From Bellilinea sp034411135 (GTDB lineage: Bacteria; Chloroflexota; Anaerolineae; Anaerolineales; Anaerolineaceae), in the NCBI GenBank assembly GCA_034411135.1, contig DAOUMN010000021.1, positions 186,001 to 250,000 of the forward strand: a stretch of DNA of 64,000 nucleotides. The letters run 5' to 3'. Shown here one piece after another: positions 26,215-35,227 of this stretch. The notes under the pieces are model-generated. The model was not told where the DNA came from. It was given only the letters and a program-made list of their open reading frames with translations, and did no database searches. Position 1 is the stretch's first letter, and every line of letters begins with the position of its first letter. The position numbers were made by a program, and so were the translations under genes.

Positions 26215-27180
26215 ATGAATGAAACGCGACCGTTGCAATCCGTGCTGGATTTCTGGGCGAGAAGCCTGAGCTGCCCGGTTTGTGACCTGAGTAACTTAAA
26301 AGTGATGCGCGAGCCCGGTGTGCCGGATTTGCTCCATTGCCCGCACTGCGAGAGCGAGTTCGAGGTTGGCGAGGGGGGGGATTTGGTGAGGATGCTAAAA
26401 TATCCCCTGTCAATGGGTATGGAGTTGTACGGTAAATGGTTTCCGCTGGCTGAAATTCGGCGTCGGGTTTTGTTTCATCTGCAGCAGAACAATCTTTCGC
26501 CTTCGGCTTTTATCGCTGTAACCGGTTCTTCCGGCAGCCCACCCGGTTCAATGATGAAAAGTGGGGCACGCAAGGGTAACTCAGCCTCAATGGTTGGAGA
26601 CCAAGTGCCCCAACGGGCGTTTGATCAAGCCCAGCAACTGCTACATCTGGGTAATTCGATGGAGGAAGTGCGCGCAATCCTCGAAAAGGATCCACGCCTG
26701 AATCCGTACCAGGTGGATGCCATTATGGACGCGCTTGACGAACCAAGACGGTCGCAAGTGCTGGAGAAACTGTTGATCGGTGTTTTGCTGTTGCTGGTTG
26801 TTGTGGTGGCTCTCTTTTTTCTCAATTCCACTGGTATGCTCGAACGCGGCAGAATGTTTATTGCCGGTGTGCTTGCCGGTGAACGGGTTCAGTTGATCCC
26901 GCCAAACCCGGTTGTATATCGCTACGCCCCGCAAGGCGTAGCCTACGGCTGTCCGCCCACCCAGCAGGGAGCCGCCGCGTTATTTGGGGGGAAACAAGAA
27001 CACTGGAATTTTGACGGCAAAAACTGGTTATACACCGATATAAAAGCCGTACGAATTTATGTGCCCGAAGGACTCACGGCTCGCTATTCGTATTTTGATC
27101 CGATCCTTGTATTGGAAAAAGTGAACGGGCCAGCGGTGATTGATCCGGTGATGGCACTGTCGATCGATTGTTATCGCTGA
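26215..27180 (+). CDS. unknown zinc-ribbon membrane protein
   Basis: Not recognised; 321 aa. The N-terminus has a zinc ribbon with CPVC (20-23) and CPHC (42-45), similar to Trm112-like or generic ribbons. Residues 60-180 are polar, with a Gly/Ser-rich part near 105-130 and a helical stretch (FDQAQQLLHLGNSMEEVRAIL) resembling short repeat helices. A single membrane helix lies at about 186-206. Residues 215-321 are probably outside, with Pro/Tyr/Gly-rich sequence including the pair of cysteines near YGCPP and IDCYR. This gives a cytoplasmic ribbon and an external domain. The next gene, a penicillin-interacting type enzyme, follows after 65 bases, so a cell-envelope role is possible. Confidence 0.7.
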   Translation: MNETRPLQSVLDFWARSLSCPVCDLSNLKVMREPGVPDLLHCPHCESEFEVGEGGDLVRMLKYPLSMGMELYGKWFPLAEIRRRVLFHLQQNNLSPSAFIAVTGSSGSPPGSMMKSGARKGNSASMVGDQVPQRAFDQAQQLLHLGNSMEEVRAILEKDPRLNPYQVDAIMDALDEPRRSQVLEKLLIGVLLLLVVVVALFFLNSTGMLERGRMFIAGVLAGERVQLIPPNPVVYRYAPQGVAYGCPPTQQGAAALFGGKQEHWNFDGKNWLYTDIKAVRIYVPEGLTARYSYFDPILVLEKVNGPAVIDPVMALSIDCYR

Positions 27181-27245
27181 CTGCGAATATTTTCGCGTAG
27201 CCGAAAATTTGATTGCCATCTCAGCTATTCCACATTGACATTGCT

Positions 27246-28772
27246 ATGATCAAGACGTATCAATCAAAGCCAACAATCAAGACGGGTGGAATTCTACTTT
27301 CGATTGGAGCGGCTTTCGTCCTGATTGCTTTGTTGTTGGTGTTGATCGAATGGCAAAATTACCGCTATCGGCAATTTTTGTTACCCAAAGGGTCCCATTG
27401 GGGAACTGTCGATGTCAGTAGCTTGAGCATTGAACAGGCGGAGCAGAGAATTGAAAATATTTTTAACACGCCTGTCGAATTGCGTTACCGTGATCAACGC
27501 ATTCAAACGGGCGTAGAAACGCTTGGTTTTTCGCTCGACTTATCTGCGGGAAAATCGCGCTGGAAGGAATTCACCCGTCAGGCAACATTTTGGGATTATC
27601 TTTGGCAGTCGGAAGTACTGCCCGTTTCGCTTGATCTTGTAATTAATTATGATGAAGGCGCTGCCAGCCGTTTTTTACGTGAACAAGTGGCGGCGCGTTA
27701 CGATAATCCGCCAGAAACCCGAATTCCGCTTGCCGGGACAACCCGTTTTACAAATTCCAAAGAGAGGTATTTTCTCGATTTGGCTGCCTCCTTGGATATT
27801 ATTGCAGAATTGCAGCCATTGAGTGAATCGCGCAGTGTTGATTTGGTTATCAAGGATGATCACTCGGCTCAAGTTGACACCCAATTGCTGCAAGCCGTAT
27901 TGAAACAATACATTCAGCAAGCCGGTTTCAATGGTGTGGCAGAAATCTACATCCAAAACCTGGTGGATAGTCAGACGCTCCATTTTGCATTACGCGGCGG
28001 GGAGGAGATTGCTCCAGAAATTGCTTTTTCGGCTGCCTCGACGATCAAAATCCCTATTCTGTTATCTGCCTTGCTGCGCACTTCGCAACCCATTCCGGAT
28101 GATTTTAAGTTAATGGCTGAACGGATGATGATCCTCTCGGAAAACCCACCAGCGGATGCCTTGATGGAGCAGGTCATTGGTTCGACTCTGGCACCATTGC
28201 AGGTGAGCGAGGATCTACAAAAACTGGGATTCGCCAATACTTTCCTGGCTGGTTATTTTTACCTTGGCGCTCCTTTGTTACAGCGATTCGATACCCCGGC
28301 AAACACCCGTGGCGATGTAGACCTGCGCCCGGATGTATATAACCAGACAACGGCTGGCGAAATGGGCAGGTTGTTGGTGGAAATTTACCGCTGCGCAAAG
28401 AATTCCAGTGGGTTGTTGTTTGAAACTTTTGGCGACAAGATGAGTGCTGAAAAATGTCAGTTGATCCTTGACCTGATGCAGCGCAATAAAATTGGGGTGT
28501 TAATCGAAGCAGGCGTGCCAGAGGGTACTCCTGTGGCACATAAACATGGCTGGACGGAAGAAGCGGATGGTTATCTGCACACCATCAGTGATGCCGGGAT
28601 TATTTTTGCGCCCCAGGCAGATTACGTTCAGGTGATTTTTCTCTATGATCCGCTACAATTATTGTTCGATCCGGGAAATGCTCTGATGGCTCAATTGAGC
28701 CAGGTTGTTTTTAACGCCTTTAACCCGGATCATCAGCTTGATTGGGGATTTGGGCAGATCCGTTACCGGTAA
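27246..28772 (+). CDS. class A beta-lactamase-like serine hydrolase with membrane anchor
   Basis: A 508-aa protein with an N-terminal membrane anchor (about 15-34), a region of some 200 residues resembling the repeated domains found before VanW- and L,D-transpeptidase-type proteins, and a C-terminal beta-lactamase/transpeptidase fold. Catalytic motifs are SxxK in SAASTIK (Ser265, Lys268), SEN (298-300) in place of SDN, and KHG (433-435) in place of KTG. No omega-loop ExxLN could be placed with certainty. It may act on peptidoglycan peptides more than on antibiotics. The start at 27246 lacks a clear ribosome site, and it probably depends on the upstream gene. Confidence 0.85.
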   Translation: MIKTYQSKPTIKTGGILLSIGAAFVLIALLLVLIEWQNYRYRQFLLPKGSHWGTVDVSSLSIEQAEQRIENIFNTPVELRYRDQRIQTGVETLGFSLDLSAGKSRWKEFTRQATFWDYLWQSEVLPVSLDLVINYDEGAASRFLREQVAARYDNPPETRIPLAGTTRFTNSKERYFLDLAASLDIIAELQPLSESRSVDLVIKDDHSAQVDTQLLQAVLKQYIQQAGFNGVAEIYIQNLVDSQTLHFALRGGEEIAPEIAFSAASTIKIPILLSALLRTSQPIPDDFKLMAERMMILSENPPADALMEQVIGSTLAPLQVSEDLQKLGFANTFLAGYFYLGAPLLQRFDTPANTRGDVDLRPDVYNQTTAGEMGRLLVEIYRCAKNSSGLLFETFGDKMSAEKCQLILDLMQRNKIGVLIEAGVPEGTPVAHKHGWTEEADGYLHTISDAGIIFAPQADYVQVIFLYDPLQLLFDPGNALMAQLSQVVFNAFNPDHQLDWGFGQIRYR

Positions 28773-28775
28773 AGT

Positions 28776-29840
28776 TCAGCAAATACGGGGCAGGATCTCT
28801 CCAGCCAGCATGTCGAGAATGCGGGTTGCCCCGATGGTTGTATGCAACAGCACTCGCCCCGCGTTCTTGGCTGTAACAACGCCGATGGAAGCCGCTTGTT
28901 GTCCGTAGGGATGATTGCGCATAGCTGCCAACGCCGCCGCAGCTTCTTCCGCCGGGACAATCACGACCACTTTACCCTCGTTGGCAATGTACAATGGGTC
29001 AAAACCAAGCATTTCACAGGCTGCCCGGACCGCGGATTGGATGGGGATCGTTTCTTCTTTGATCAAGATACCCACCTGACTTTGGGATGCGATTTCATTC
29101 AACGTGGTGGCTAAACCGCCGCGGGTTGGATCGCGCAGGACATGAGTATGTGGAGCGGCTTGCAACACAGATTCGATCAATCCATTCAACGGAGCGACAT
29201 CGGATTTAACAGTGGTGCTGAAGCCCAGTTCCCCGCGCTCTGCCAGAACAGCGATTCCATGATCGCCAATACTTCCGGATATAAGGATGATATCCCCGTT
29301 TTGTGCCTGGCTGCCATTGATAACGCGACCCTCCGGCAGGATACCGATTCCACTGGTAGTGATAAACAACCCGTCGGCTTTGCCTTTTTCGACCACCTTG
29401 GTATCTCCGGCAACGATCTGAATGCCGGCTTCGAGAGCTGCTGCACGCATGGATTCGAGCACCCGCACCAACGTGGCAACGGGTAATCCTTCTTCAAGGA
29501 TAAACCCGGCGGTCAGGTATAGTGGATGCGCACCGGACATGGCAACGTCGTTGACTGTCCCGCAGACTGCCAGACGCCCAATGTCTCCACCGGGAAAGAA
29601 GAGCGGCGAAACGATATGACAGTCGGTGGATACGGTAATCTGTCCTGCAGGCTGAGCCAGGCTGGCAAAATCATCACCTGCCAGCAGCGGTACGCTGGTG
29701 AGATAGGGCAGAAAGATATTCTTGACCAAATCGTGGGTCATGCGTCCGCCGCTGCCATGACCGATGACGATTTGCTCATCGTGGCGCAATGGTACAGGGC
29801 AGATCGGACCTTCCATAACGGGAAGAGGGGATGTCGTCAT
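28776..29840 (-). CDS. hypE: hydrogenase maturation protein HypE
   Basis: Makes the cyanide ligand of the [NiFe] site: it dehydrates a thiocarboxamide on its C-terminal cysteine using ATP. The 354-aa protein ends in LPRIC, the required terminal cysteine. The PurM-like ATPase signature is visible in GHGSGGRMTHDL, VSTDCHIV, FPGGDIGRLAVCGTVND and LRDPTRGGL. It ends the hyp series hypA-B-F-C-D-E, 3 bases after hypD. Confidence 0.97.
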   Translation of the reverse strand: MTTSPLPVMEGPICPVPLRHDEQIVIGHGSGGRMTHDLVKNIFLPYLTSVPLLAGDDFASLAQPAGQITVSTDCHIVSPLFFPGGDIGRLAVCGTVNDVAMSGAHPLYLTAGFILEEGLPVATLVRVLESMRAAALEAGIQIVAGDTKVVEKGKADGLFITTSGIGILPEGRVINGSQAQNGDIILISGSIGDHGIAVLAERGELGFSTTVKSDVAPLNGLIESVLQAAPHTHVLRDPTRGGLATTLNEIASQSQVGILIKEETIPIQSAVRAACEMLGFDPLYIANEGKVVVIVPAEEAAAALAAMRNHPYGQQAASIGVVTAKNAGRVLLHTTIGATRILDMLAGEILPRIC

Positions 29841-29843
29841 GAC

Positions 29844-30956
29844 TCAACCTCTACTTTCCTGGGCGGTACGTGAGTAACGGTAATACGCCGAACACGCGCC
29901 TTCTGCAGAAACCATTGGCGCACCAAGCGGAGTCTGTGGTGTGCACTGCGTACCAAAAGCGCTGCATTCGTGGGGTTTCTTAAGACCCTGTAAAATTTGA
30001 CCGGCGATGCACAATGCCGATTCGTGGGTTTGAATGTGATCGACCGGGAAACGAGTTTCAGCGTCGAAATCGGAAAATTCGGGGCGCAGTCCCCAACCAG
30101 AGCGCGGTATGGTCCCGATTCCACGCCAATTACGATCTACTTCGTGAAACACCTTGTTGATGATCGCCCGTGCAGCAGGATTTCCATCTGGCTTGACCAC
30201 CCGAGGATAGGCATTTTTGACCTGCACTTCACCTGTTTCGAGCATTTTTACTACTGACACAATGCCTTCCACCAGGTCGAGCGGTTCGAAGCCGGTGACT
30301 GCCATGGGGACGCCGTATTGACGGGCGATGGGTTGGTAATCCTGATAGCCCATGACCGTGCAGACATGTCCGGCGAGGAGAAATCCCTGTACCCGGTTGT
30401 GTGGGGAGGAGAGGATGGCGTGCATAGCCGGGGGCACGCATACTTGTGATACCAATACCGAATAGTTTTTCAATCTCAATGCCTGGGCTTGCAGCACACT
30501 CATGGCGTTGGGCGGGGCAGTGGTTTCGAAGCCAATAGCGAAGAATACTACCTGCCGATCGGGGTTTTGCTGGGCAATCTTTACGGCATCCAGAGGGGAA
30601 TAGACCACGCGGACTGCAGCCCCGTTGGCGCGCAGGCTGAACAGATCGCGGCTGGAACCGGGAACACGCAGCATATCGCCAAATGAGCAAAAGATCACCT
30701 CCGGACGGGCGGCAATCTCCAGGGCTTTATCAATCAGTTCGAGCGAGGTGACGCACACCGGGCAGCCGGGTCCATGTACCAGCTCAATTTCTGGCGGGAG
30801 GAGTTGGTCCAAACCGGATTGCATGATGGCATGAGTCTGACCGCCGCAAATTTCCATCAATACCCACGGGCGGGTAATGATACGGTGAATTTCCGCGACG
30901 ACTGCTCCAACTTTACGTCCGTCGCGCAAGGATTGATTGAGTAAATTAATATCCAT
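29844..30956 (-). CDS. hypD: hydrogenase maturation protein HypD
   Basis: An Fe-S protein that holds the Fe(CN)2CO unit with HypC; 370 aa. Conserved motifs are ICGGQTHA, HGPGCPVCVT, FFAIGFETTAP and, near the C-terminus, the cluster cysteines including CSAFGTQCTPQTP. It lies 7 bases after hypC and 3 before hypE in the same transcript. Nothing unusual in length. Confidence 0.97.
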   Translation of the reverse strand: MDINLLNQSLRDGRKVGAVVAEIHRIITRPWVLMEICGGQTHAIMQSGLDQLLPPEIELVHGPGCPVCVTSLELIDKALEIAARPEVIFCSFGDMLRVPGSSRDLFSLRANGAAVRVVYSPLDAVKIAQQNPDRQVVFFAIGFETTAPPNAMSVLQAQALRLKNYSVLVSQVCVPPAMHAILSSPHNRVQGFLLAGHVCTVMGYQDYQPIARQYGVPMAVTGFEPLDLVEGIVSVVKMLETGEVQVKNAYPRVVKPDGNPAARAIINKVFHEVDRNWRGIGTIPRSGWGLRPEFSDFDAETRFPVDHIQTHESALCIAGQILQGLKKPHECSAFGTQCTPQTPLGAPMVSAEGACSAYYRYSRTAQESRG

Positions 30957-30963
30957 GTCAACC

Positions 30964-31221
30964 TCAGGCTGAAGAGGACGAGTTCAATTCGTCGTCGAGT
31001 ACACCGGAGTCACGAAGCAATTGCAGTGTTTCCAGCGCCTCCTGTTCATCCAGCAGGTTGAGCGCAAAACCGGCATGGATGATGGCGTAATCGCCGGGTT
31101 TGGCTTCGGGCAGGGTTTCCACGCAAACTTCACGCAGCACACCACCGAAATCAACTTTTGCCATGTGCAGGCCGGACTGTTGATACACCTCAATAATTTT
31201 GCCTGGAATTCCTAAACACAT
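30964..31221 (-). CDS. hypC: hydrogenase maturation chaperone HypC
   Basis: Small chaperone, 85 aa, that passes the iron cofactor from HypD to the hydrogenase large subunit. It begins with the obligatory MCLGIPGK, in which Cys2 binds the iron. VDFGGVLREV and the segment PGDYAIIHAGFAL follow, as in the family. The acidic, Ser-rich C-terminus is variable. It lies 17 bases after hypF. Confidence 0.96.
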   Translation of the reverse strand: MCLGIPGKIIEVYQQSGLHMAKVDFGGVLREVCVETLPEAKPGDYAIIHAGFALNLLDEQEALETLQLLRDSGVLDDELNSSSSA

Positions 31222-31238
31222 AAATGTACACTCCTGGA

Positions 31239-33527
31239 TTATCCCTGAAGCACGCGGGCAGCAATTACTGCCTGTCCAAGGGCAATGCCACCGTCATTGG
31301 CGGGTACTCGTTCGTGGATCAAGACGCGAAACCCAGTGTCTTCCAACAAAGTTCGCGATTTTCTCAGTAATAGGGTATTCTGCCAGACTCCACCAGACAA
31401 AGCAACGACATTTATGCCGCTGACTTGTTGAATTGATTTACAGCCTTGCAAAACCATCTGGCTGATAGTGTTATGAAAACGTCCAGCCAAGCAAGCGAGT
31501 GATGCCCCGTTGCGCCAATCTGCGATCAATCCCTGCCACATACTCGCCGTACTGATCTCTCCAGCGTGTAGTTCGAATGGGTAGGTGCCGCTTTCAAATG
31601 GGTCAGCAATGTTTTCCATTTCAATGGCAGCCTGACCTTCATAGGTTGCACTGGCGCGTACGCCAATCAAGGCGGATGCCGCATCGAAAAGGCGTCCCAT
31701 GCTGGAGGTCAGTGGGGAATTCAACTTTCGGTTGAGTTGTGTTTGCAAGACGGTGCGTTCATCGGCGCAAATGGCTTGCACGGGAGGTAAATCGGCTTCC
31801 CATTCAATCCCGCTCGCCCACAAATGCGCCAGTGCCATGCGCGCCACGTGGCGCACCGATTGGTCGCCGCCCGGCAGGGGGACATATTTTAAGTGGATCA
31901 GGCGTTGGTAGCCGCGTAAATCGCCGAGTAAAAATTCGCCACCCCAAATAGCGCCGTCGCTGCCGTAACCCGTGCCATCCAGGCATACGCCAATAACTGG
32001 TTCGTCGTTGTCCCATTGGTTATCCGCCAGGCAGGCTGCCAAATGAGCGTGGTGATGCTGTACCTGGATGAGCGGCAGGTTGTCCGTTCGGCTGCGCTGT
32101 TGGGCGTAACGGGTGGACAGGTAGTTGGGATGCAGATCACATGCCACTGCTTGGGGGGCAACCTTGAAGAGTTGTTCGTAATGGGTTATTCCTTCCTCGA
32201 AAGATCGCAGCGTTTCGAAGTTTTCCATATCGCCGATGTAATGGCTGAGGAAAGCATAGCGCCCGCGTGTTAAGCAGAAGGTGTTTTTTAGTTCCGCACC
32301 AGCGGCAAGCAAAGCTGGCATTTCCTGAGCCAATAGTAAGCCGTCTGGGGCATACCCGCGCGATCGGCGCAACGGATAGATGTGATTGTCCACCACCTGC
32401 GCGACCGAATCATCCACACGCATGAAAATATCCCGATTGTGCAGCAGGTATCCATCGGCAATATTCGCGAGTCGCTCTGCGGCGTCGCTATCCTGATAGG
32501 CAATGGGCTCATCGCTGATGTTGCCGCTGGTCATTACCAATGCCCTGGGGAAATCCGCTTCCGGTTGCAACAGTAGCAAATGGAGGGGTGTATAAGCCAG
32601 CATAAAACCCAACCGGTTCTGCTGTGGGGCGACTTGCGCGGCAATTGCGCTGGAATTTTTGCGTTCAAGCAACACAATGGGTGCCTGACGGGATTTGAGC
32701 ACTGCACGTTCAGATGGGCTCACATGGCAATACAATTCAATGCTTTCCAGATCAAATGCCATCAACGCGAATGGCTTATCGCTGCGTTTTTTTCGCTGGC
32801 GCAAGGTTGTCACGGCGGATGGATTGGTCGCGTCGCAAGCAAGATGAAAACCGCCCAACCCCTTTATGGCGATGATCTTGCCCTGGCGCAGCCAGGTGCG
32901 GGCTATTGTAATTGCGGATTTGCCTTCGCTTAAACGGTGTCCGTGGGCTTCAAACCATATCCGCGGACCGCAATCCGGGCAGGCAACTGGCTGGGCGTGA
33001 AAACGACGATTGTGTGGGTCGTCATATTCCGCTGCGCAGGCTTTACATAAGGGAAAGCCCGCCATGGTGGTGTTGGGGCGGTCATAGGGCAGGCGTTGTA
33101 TGATGGTGAATCGTGGTCCGCAATTGGTGCAGTTGATGAATGGATAATGATAACGCCGGTCAGCGGGGTCGAACAATTCACGCCGACAATCCGGGCAAAT
33201 GGCTATATCTGGGGAAACGGGCAGAAATTCGTTTTCGGCTATCTGGCTGGCGAGGATATCAAACTGGGTGTGAAACTCGGGGGTAGCCGAAACAACATCC
33301 AACGAGTCGATGCGCGCCAATGGAGGTGCTTGCGTGCGCAATGATTCAAGAAATGCATCCAACGCATGCGGTGCGCCTTCCAGATGAATTTCCACCCCGC
33401 CGGATGTGTTGCGCACCCAACCTGTCACGCCGCAGCGCGAGGCAAGATTATAAACAAAAGGGCGAAAGCCAACGCCCTGCACAACCCCGCCGATGCTGAT
33501 CCGGATGGCAGTAGCTTGCAGGTTCAT
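31239..33527 (-). CDS. hypF: carbamoyltransferase HypF
   Basis: Carbamoyl phosphate-dependent enzyme, 762 aa, loading a carbamoyl group on HypE for cyanide synthesis. Domain order: acylphosphatase (1-95, GVVQGVGFRPFVYNLA), two zinc fingers with paired cysteines (CPDC to CTNC, then CKAC to CPDC), a YrdC-like domain (about 200-385), and a Kae1-like carbamoyltransferase with QVQHHHAHLAACLADN and DGTGYGSDGAIWGGE. The 5' end overlaps the hypB stop by 4 bases. Usual length, with all key motifs present. Confidence 0.97.
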   Translation of the reverse strand: MNLQATAIRISIGGVVQGVGFRPFVYNLASRCGVTGWVRNTSGGVEIHLEGAPHALDAFLESLRTQAPPLARIDSLDVVSATPEFHTQFDILASQIAENEFLPVSPDIAICPDCRRELFDPADRRYHYPFINCTNCGPRFTIIQRLPYDRPNTTMAGFPLCKACAAEYDDPHNRRFHAQPVACPDCGPRIWFEAHGHRLSEGKSAITIARTWLRQGKIIAIKGLGGFHLACDATNPSAVTTLRQRKKRSDKPFALMAFDLESIELYCHVSPSERAVLKSRQAPIVLLERKNSSAIAAQVAPQQNRLGFMLAYTPLHLLLLQPEADFPRALVMTSGNISDEPIAYQDSDAAERLANIADGYLLHNRDIFMRVDDSVAQVVDNHIYPLRRSRGYAPDGLLLAQEMPALLAAGAELKNTFCLTRGRYAFLSHYIGDMENFETLRSFEEGITHYEQLFKVAPQAVACDLHPNYLSTRYAQQRSRTDNLPLIQVQHHHAHLAACLADNQWDNDEPVIGVCLDGTGYGSDGAIWGGEFLLGDLRGYQRLIHLKYVPLPGGDQSVRHVARMALAHLWASGIEWEADLPPVQAICADERTVLQTQLNRKLNSPLTSSMGRLFDAASALIGVRASATYEGQAAIEMENIADPFESGTYPFELHAGEISTASMWQGLIADWRNGASLACLAGRFHNTISQMVLQGCKSIQQVSGINVVALSGGVWQNTLLLRKSRTLLEDTGFRVLIHERVPANDGGIALGQAVIAARVLQG

Positions 33528-34195
33528 TTTTCCTTGTGATTTCGAACGGATGTGGTTATCCAGGCTGTCCAGGCATCCAGACCGCCACCCGTTTTACAGG
33601 ATACCGGGAAAGTTACCAGACCAGGGTTGAGTATCTCGACGCCCTGCCGGAAGTACTCCATGTTGAAATCAACATAAGGGAGCAAATCAGTTTTGTTGAT
33701 GATTAACACATCCAGCCCACGATAAATATTTGGATATTTATAGGGCTTATCGTCGCCTTCCGGAATACTGGCAATGAGCAGGTTGAGGTGAGAGCCCAGT
33801 TTGAAAGCAGCCGGGCAGATCAAGTTGCCAACATTTTCGATCAAAACCAGGTCAAGCTCACCGATCGGCAGCGATTGAATACCGGCATTAAGCATGACGG
33901 CATCCAGGTGGCAATCGCCACCGGTGTTGATTTGCACGGCAGGAATTCCCAATTCGCTGACCTTGTCCGCATCAATGGTCACCGGAGCAGTATCTCCTTC
34001 GATCACGCCGATACGCAAGTGAGGCGATAATTTTTGAATAGTTTTTAGGATGAAAGATGTCTTTCCTGCCCCTGGCGAAGCCATGACATTGATGGCAAAC
34101 ACTTTATGATCGTCGAAAAATTTGCGATTGAGGGCTGCCACTTGATCATTGGCATCCAGAATTTTTTCAACAACGGGAACGCGGGTGAGCGGCAT
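33524..34195 (-). CDS. hypB: hydrogenase nickel-incorporation GTPase HypB
   Basis: GTPase, 223 aa, that delivers nickel with HypA. The P-loop is ASPGAGKTS, Walker B lies in LVLIENVGNLICP and the guanine-specific motif in NKTDL. The metal site at the G-domain is in GGDCHLDA. There is no His-rich nickel-storing N-terminus, so storage is not a function here. Spaced 9 bases after hypA and overlapping hypF by 4. Confidence 0.96.
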   Translation of the reverse strand: MPLTRVPVVEKILDANDQVAALNRKFFDDHKVFAINVMASPGAGKTSFILKTIQKLSPHLRIGVIEGDTAPVTIDADKVSELGIPAVQINTGGDCHLDAVMLNAGIQSLPIGELDLVLIENVGNLICPAAFKLGSHLNLLIASIPEGDDKPYKYPNIYRGLDVLIINKTDLLPYVDFNMEYFRQGVEILNPGLVTFPVSCKTGGGLDAWTAWITTSVRNHKEK

Positions 34196-34204
34196 GGAGT
34201 AACC

Positions 34205-34549
34205 TCACTTCTCAATAGCGATGGATTCGACGTAAAATTCTTCCCCGCGGATGATTTGCAAATGATATCCCTGGCATTGGATGCACGGGGAAAGGGCTTC
34301 GTCGATTTCAAATTCCGCCTGGCAGTCCAGGCAACGCATTCGAGCCGGGATGCGCTGGAAATGCAGGTGAGCATTCTGGCAAAGGGTGTCTGCGGCAATC
34401 ATGTTCCAGTAGAATTGAACCGATTCATCCACGATGCTGGATAATTTGCCAATTACCAGGTAAATATCCGTCACCCGTTTAGCCTCAGCCTGGACGGCAT
34501 GGCGCTGGGCAATGTCCAGAATCGACTCAGTAACCGCTAATTCATGCAT
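34205..34549 (-). CDS. hypA: hydrogenase nickel metallochaperone HypA
   Basis: A 114-aa nickel chaperone. It begins with MHE, whose N-terminus and His2 bind nickel, and has the zinc site CLDC and CIQC about 17 residues apart. No ribosome site is visible, but a TAAAAT lies 8 bases before the ATG. It opens the hyp series, 47 bases after a cNMP-binding-domain gene. Confidence 0.94.
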   Translation of the reverse strand: MHELAVTESILDIAQRHAVQAEAKRVTDIYLVIGKLSSIVDESVQFYWNMIAADTLCQNAHLHFQRIPARMRCLDCQAEFEIDEALSPCIQCQGYHLQIIRGEEFYVESIAIEK

Positions 34550-34596
34550 TTCGATTCAATTTTACCATTAAGGTTTTAAGAGTAAAAAAGCCTAAA

Positions 34597-35103
34597 TTAT
34601 GCAGATTTTTTATCTGCCTGTACTGTGTGAGGATCGTTCGACTGAAGAATAAGATCCATGAGTTGCAACTTGATTGTAAGCAAGTTACTGGCGACCACGT
34701 TTGCCAAACGGCGCATGACCACGTATCCAACGCGGGGATCATCCTCGCATAATTGGCTCAATTCATCACCATTAATCACCAGCAGGGTGCTGTCTTTCAG
34801 TGCCGTGGCAGAGGCGGTTCTTTGGCGAACGACGGGCGTCAATTTTGACCAACCAATAATATCCAACGCTTCTGCTGTATAGATGCGCACAATTCCCTGC
34901 GTGGGCACTGCCATGTCCATACCGATTGCCCCTGAAAGGATAATATAAATATTATCCACTCGATCTCCTTCGCAGAAGATGCTGTTGCCAGCTTTCACTT
35001 CCACGATGGTTGAAATGGCAGCCAAGGCGCTGATTTGCTGGGGTTTGAGTTCCAGAAACCAGGGAATTGTTTTCAGGGTTTCAATCAGGGTTGATGCATG
35101 CAT
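34597..35103 (-). CDS. stand-alone cyclic-nucleotide-binding-domain protein (Crp/Fnr-like sensor without HTH)
   Basis: A 168-aa protein with a cNMP-binding beta-roll (about 10-130), seen in FLELKPQQISALAAIS, AGNSIFCEGDRVDNIYIILSG and TALKDSTLLVINGDEL. Helices at 130-160 correspond to the Crp dimer helix, but there is no room for a DNA-binding HTH. The phosphate-binding RXS motif is not evident, so the ligand may be another small molecule or a protein contact. It sits between the hydrogenase protease and hypA, so it likely senses a condition linked to hydrogenase use. The region upstream has repeated TCACC/GGTGA half-sites. No ribosome site is apparent. Confidence 0.82.
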   Translation of the reverse strand: MHASTLIETLKTIPWFLELKPQQISALAAISTIVEVKAGNSIFCEGDRVDNIYIILSGAIGMDMAVPTQGIVRIYTAEALDIIGWSKLTPVVRQRTASATALKDSTLLVINGDELSQLCEDDPRVGYVVMRRLANVVASNLLTIKLQLMDLILQSNDPHTVQADKKSA

Positions 35104-35227
35104 GAGAGGGGAGAATTTGCAAAGATTTTAATGGTTGTATCATTGTCACCAGAATAGGTGAAGTGTCCCCCGTCACCAAAGGATAGGGTAACATGTCATC
35201 ATTTCCGTTTGGCGATCAGTAAGATGT

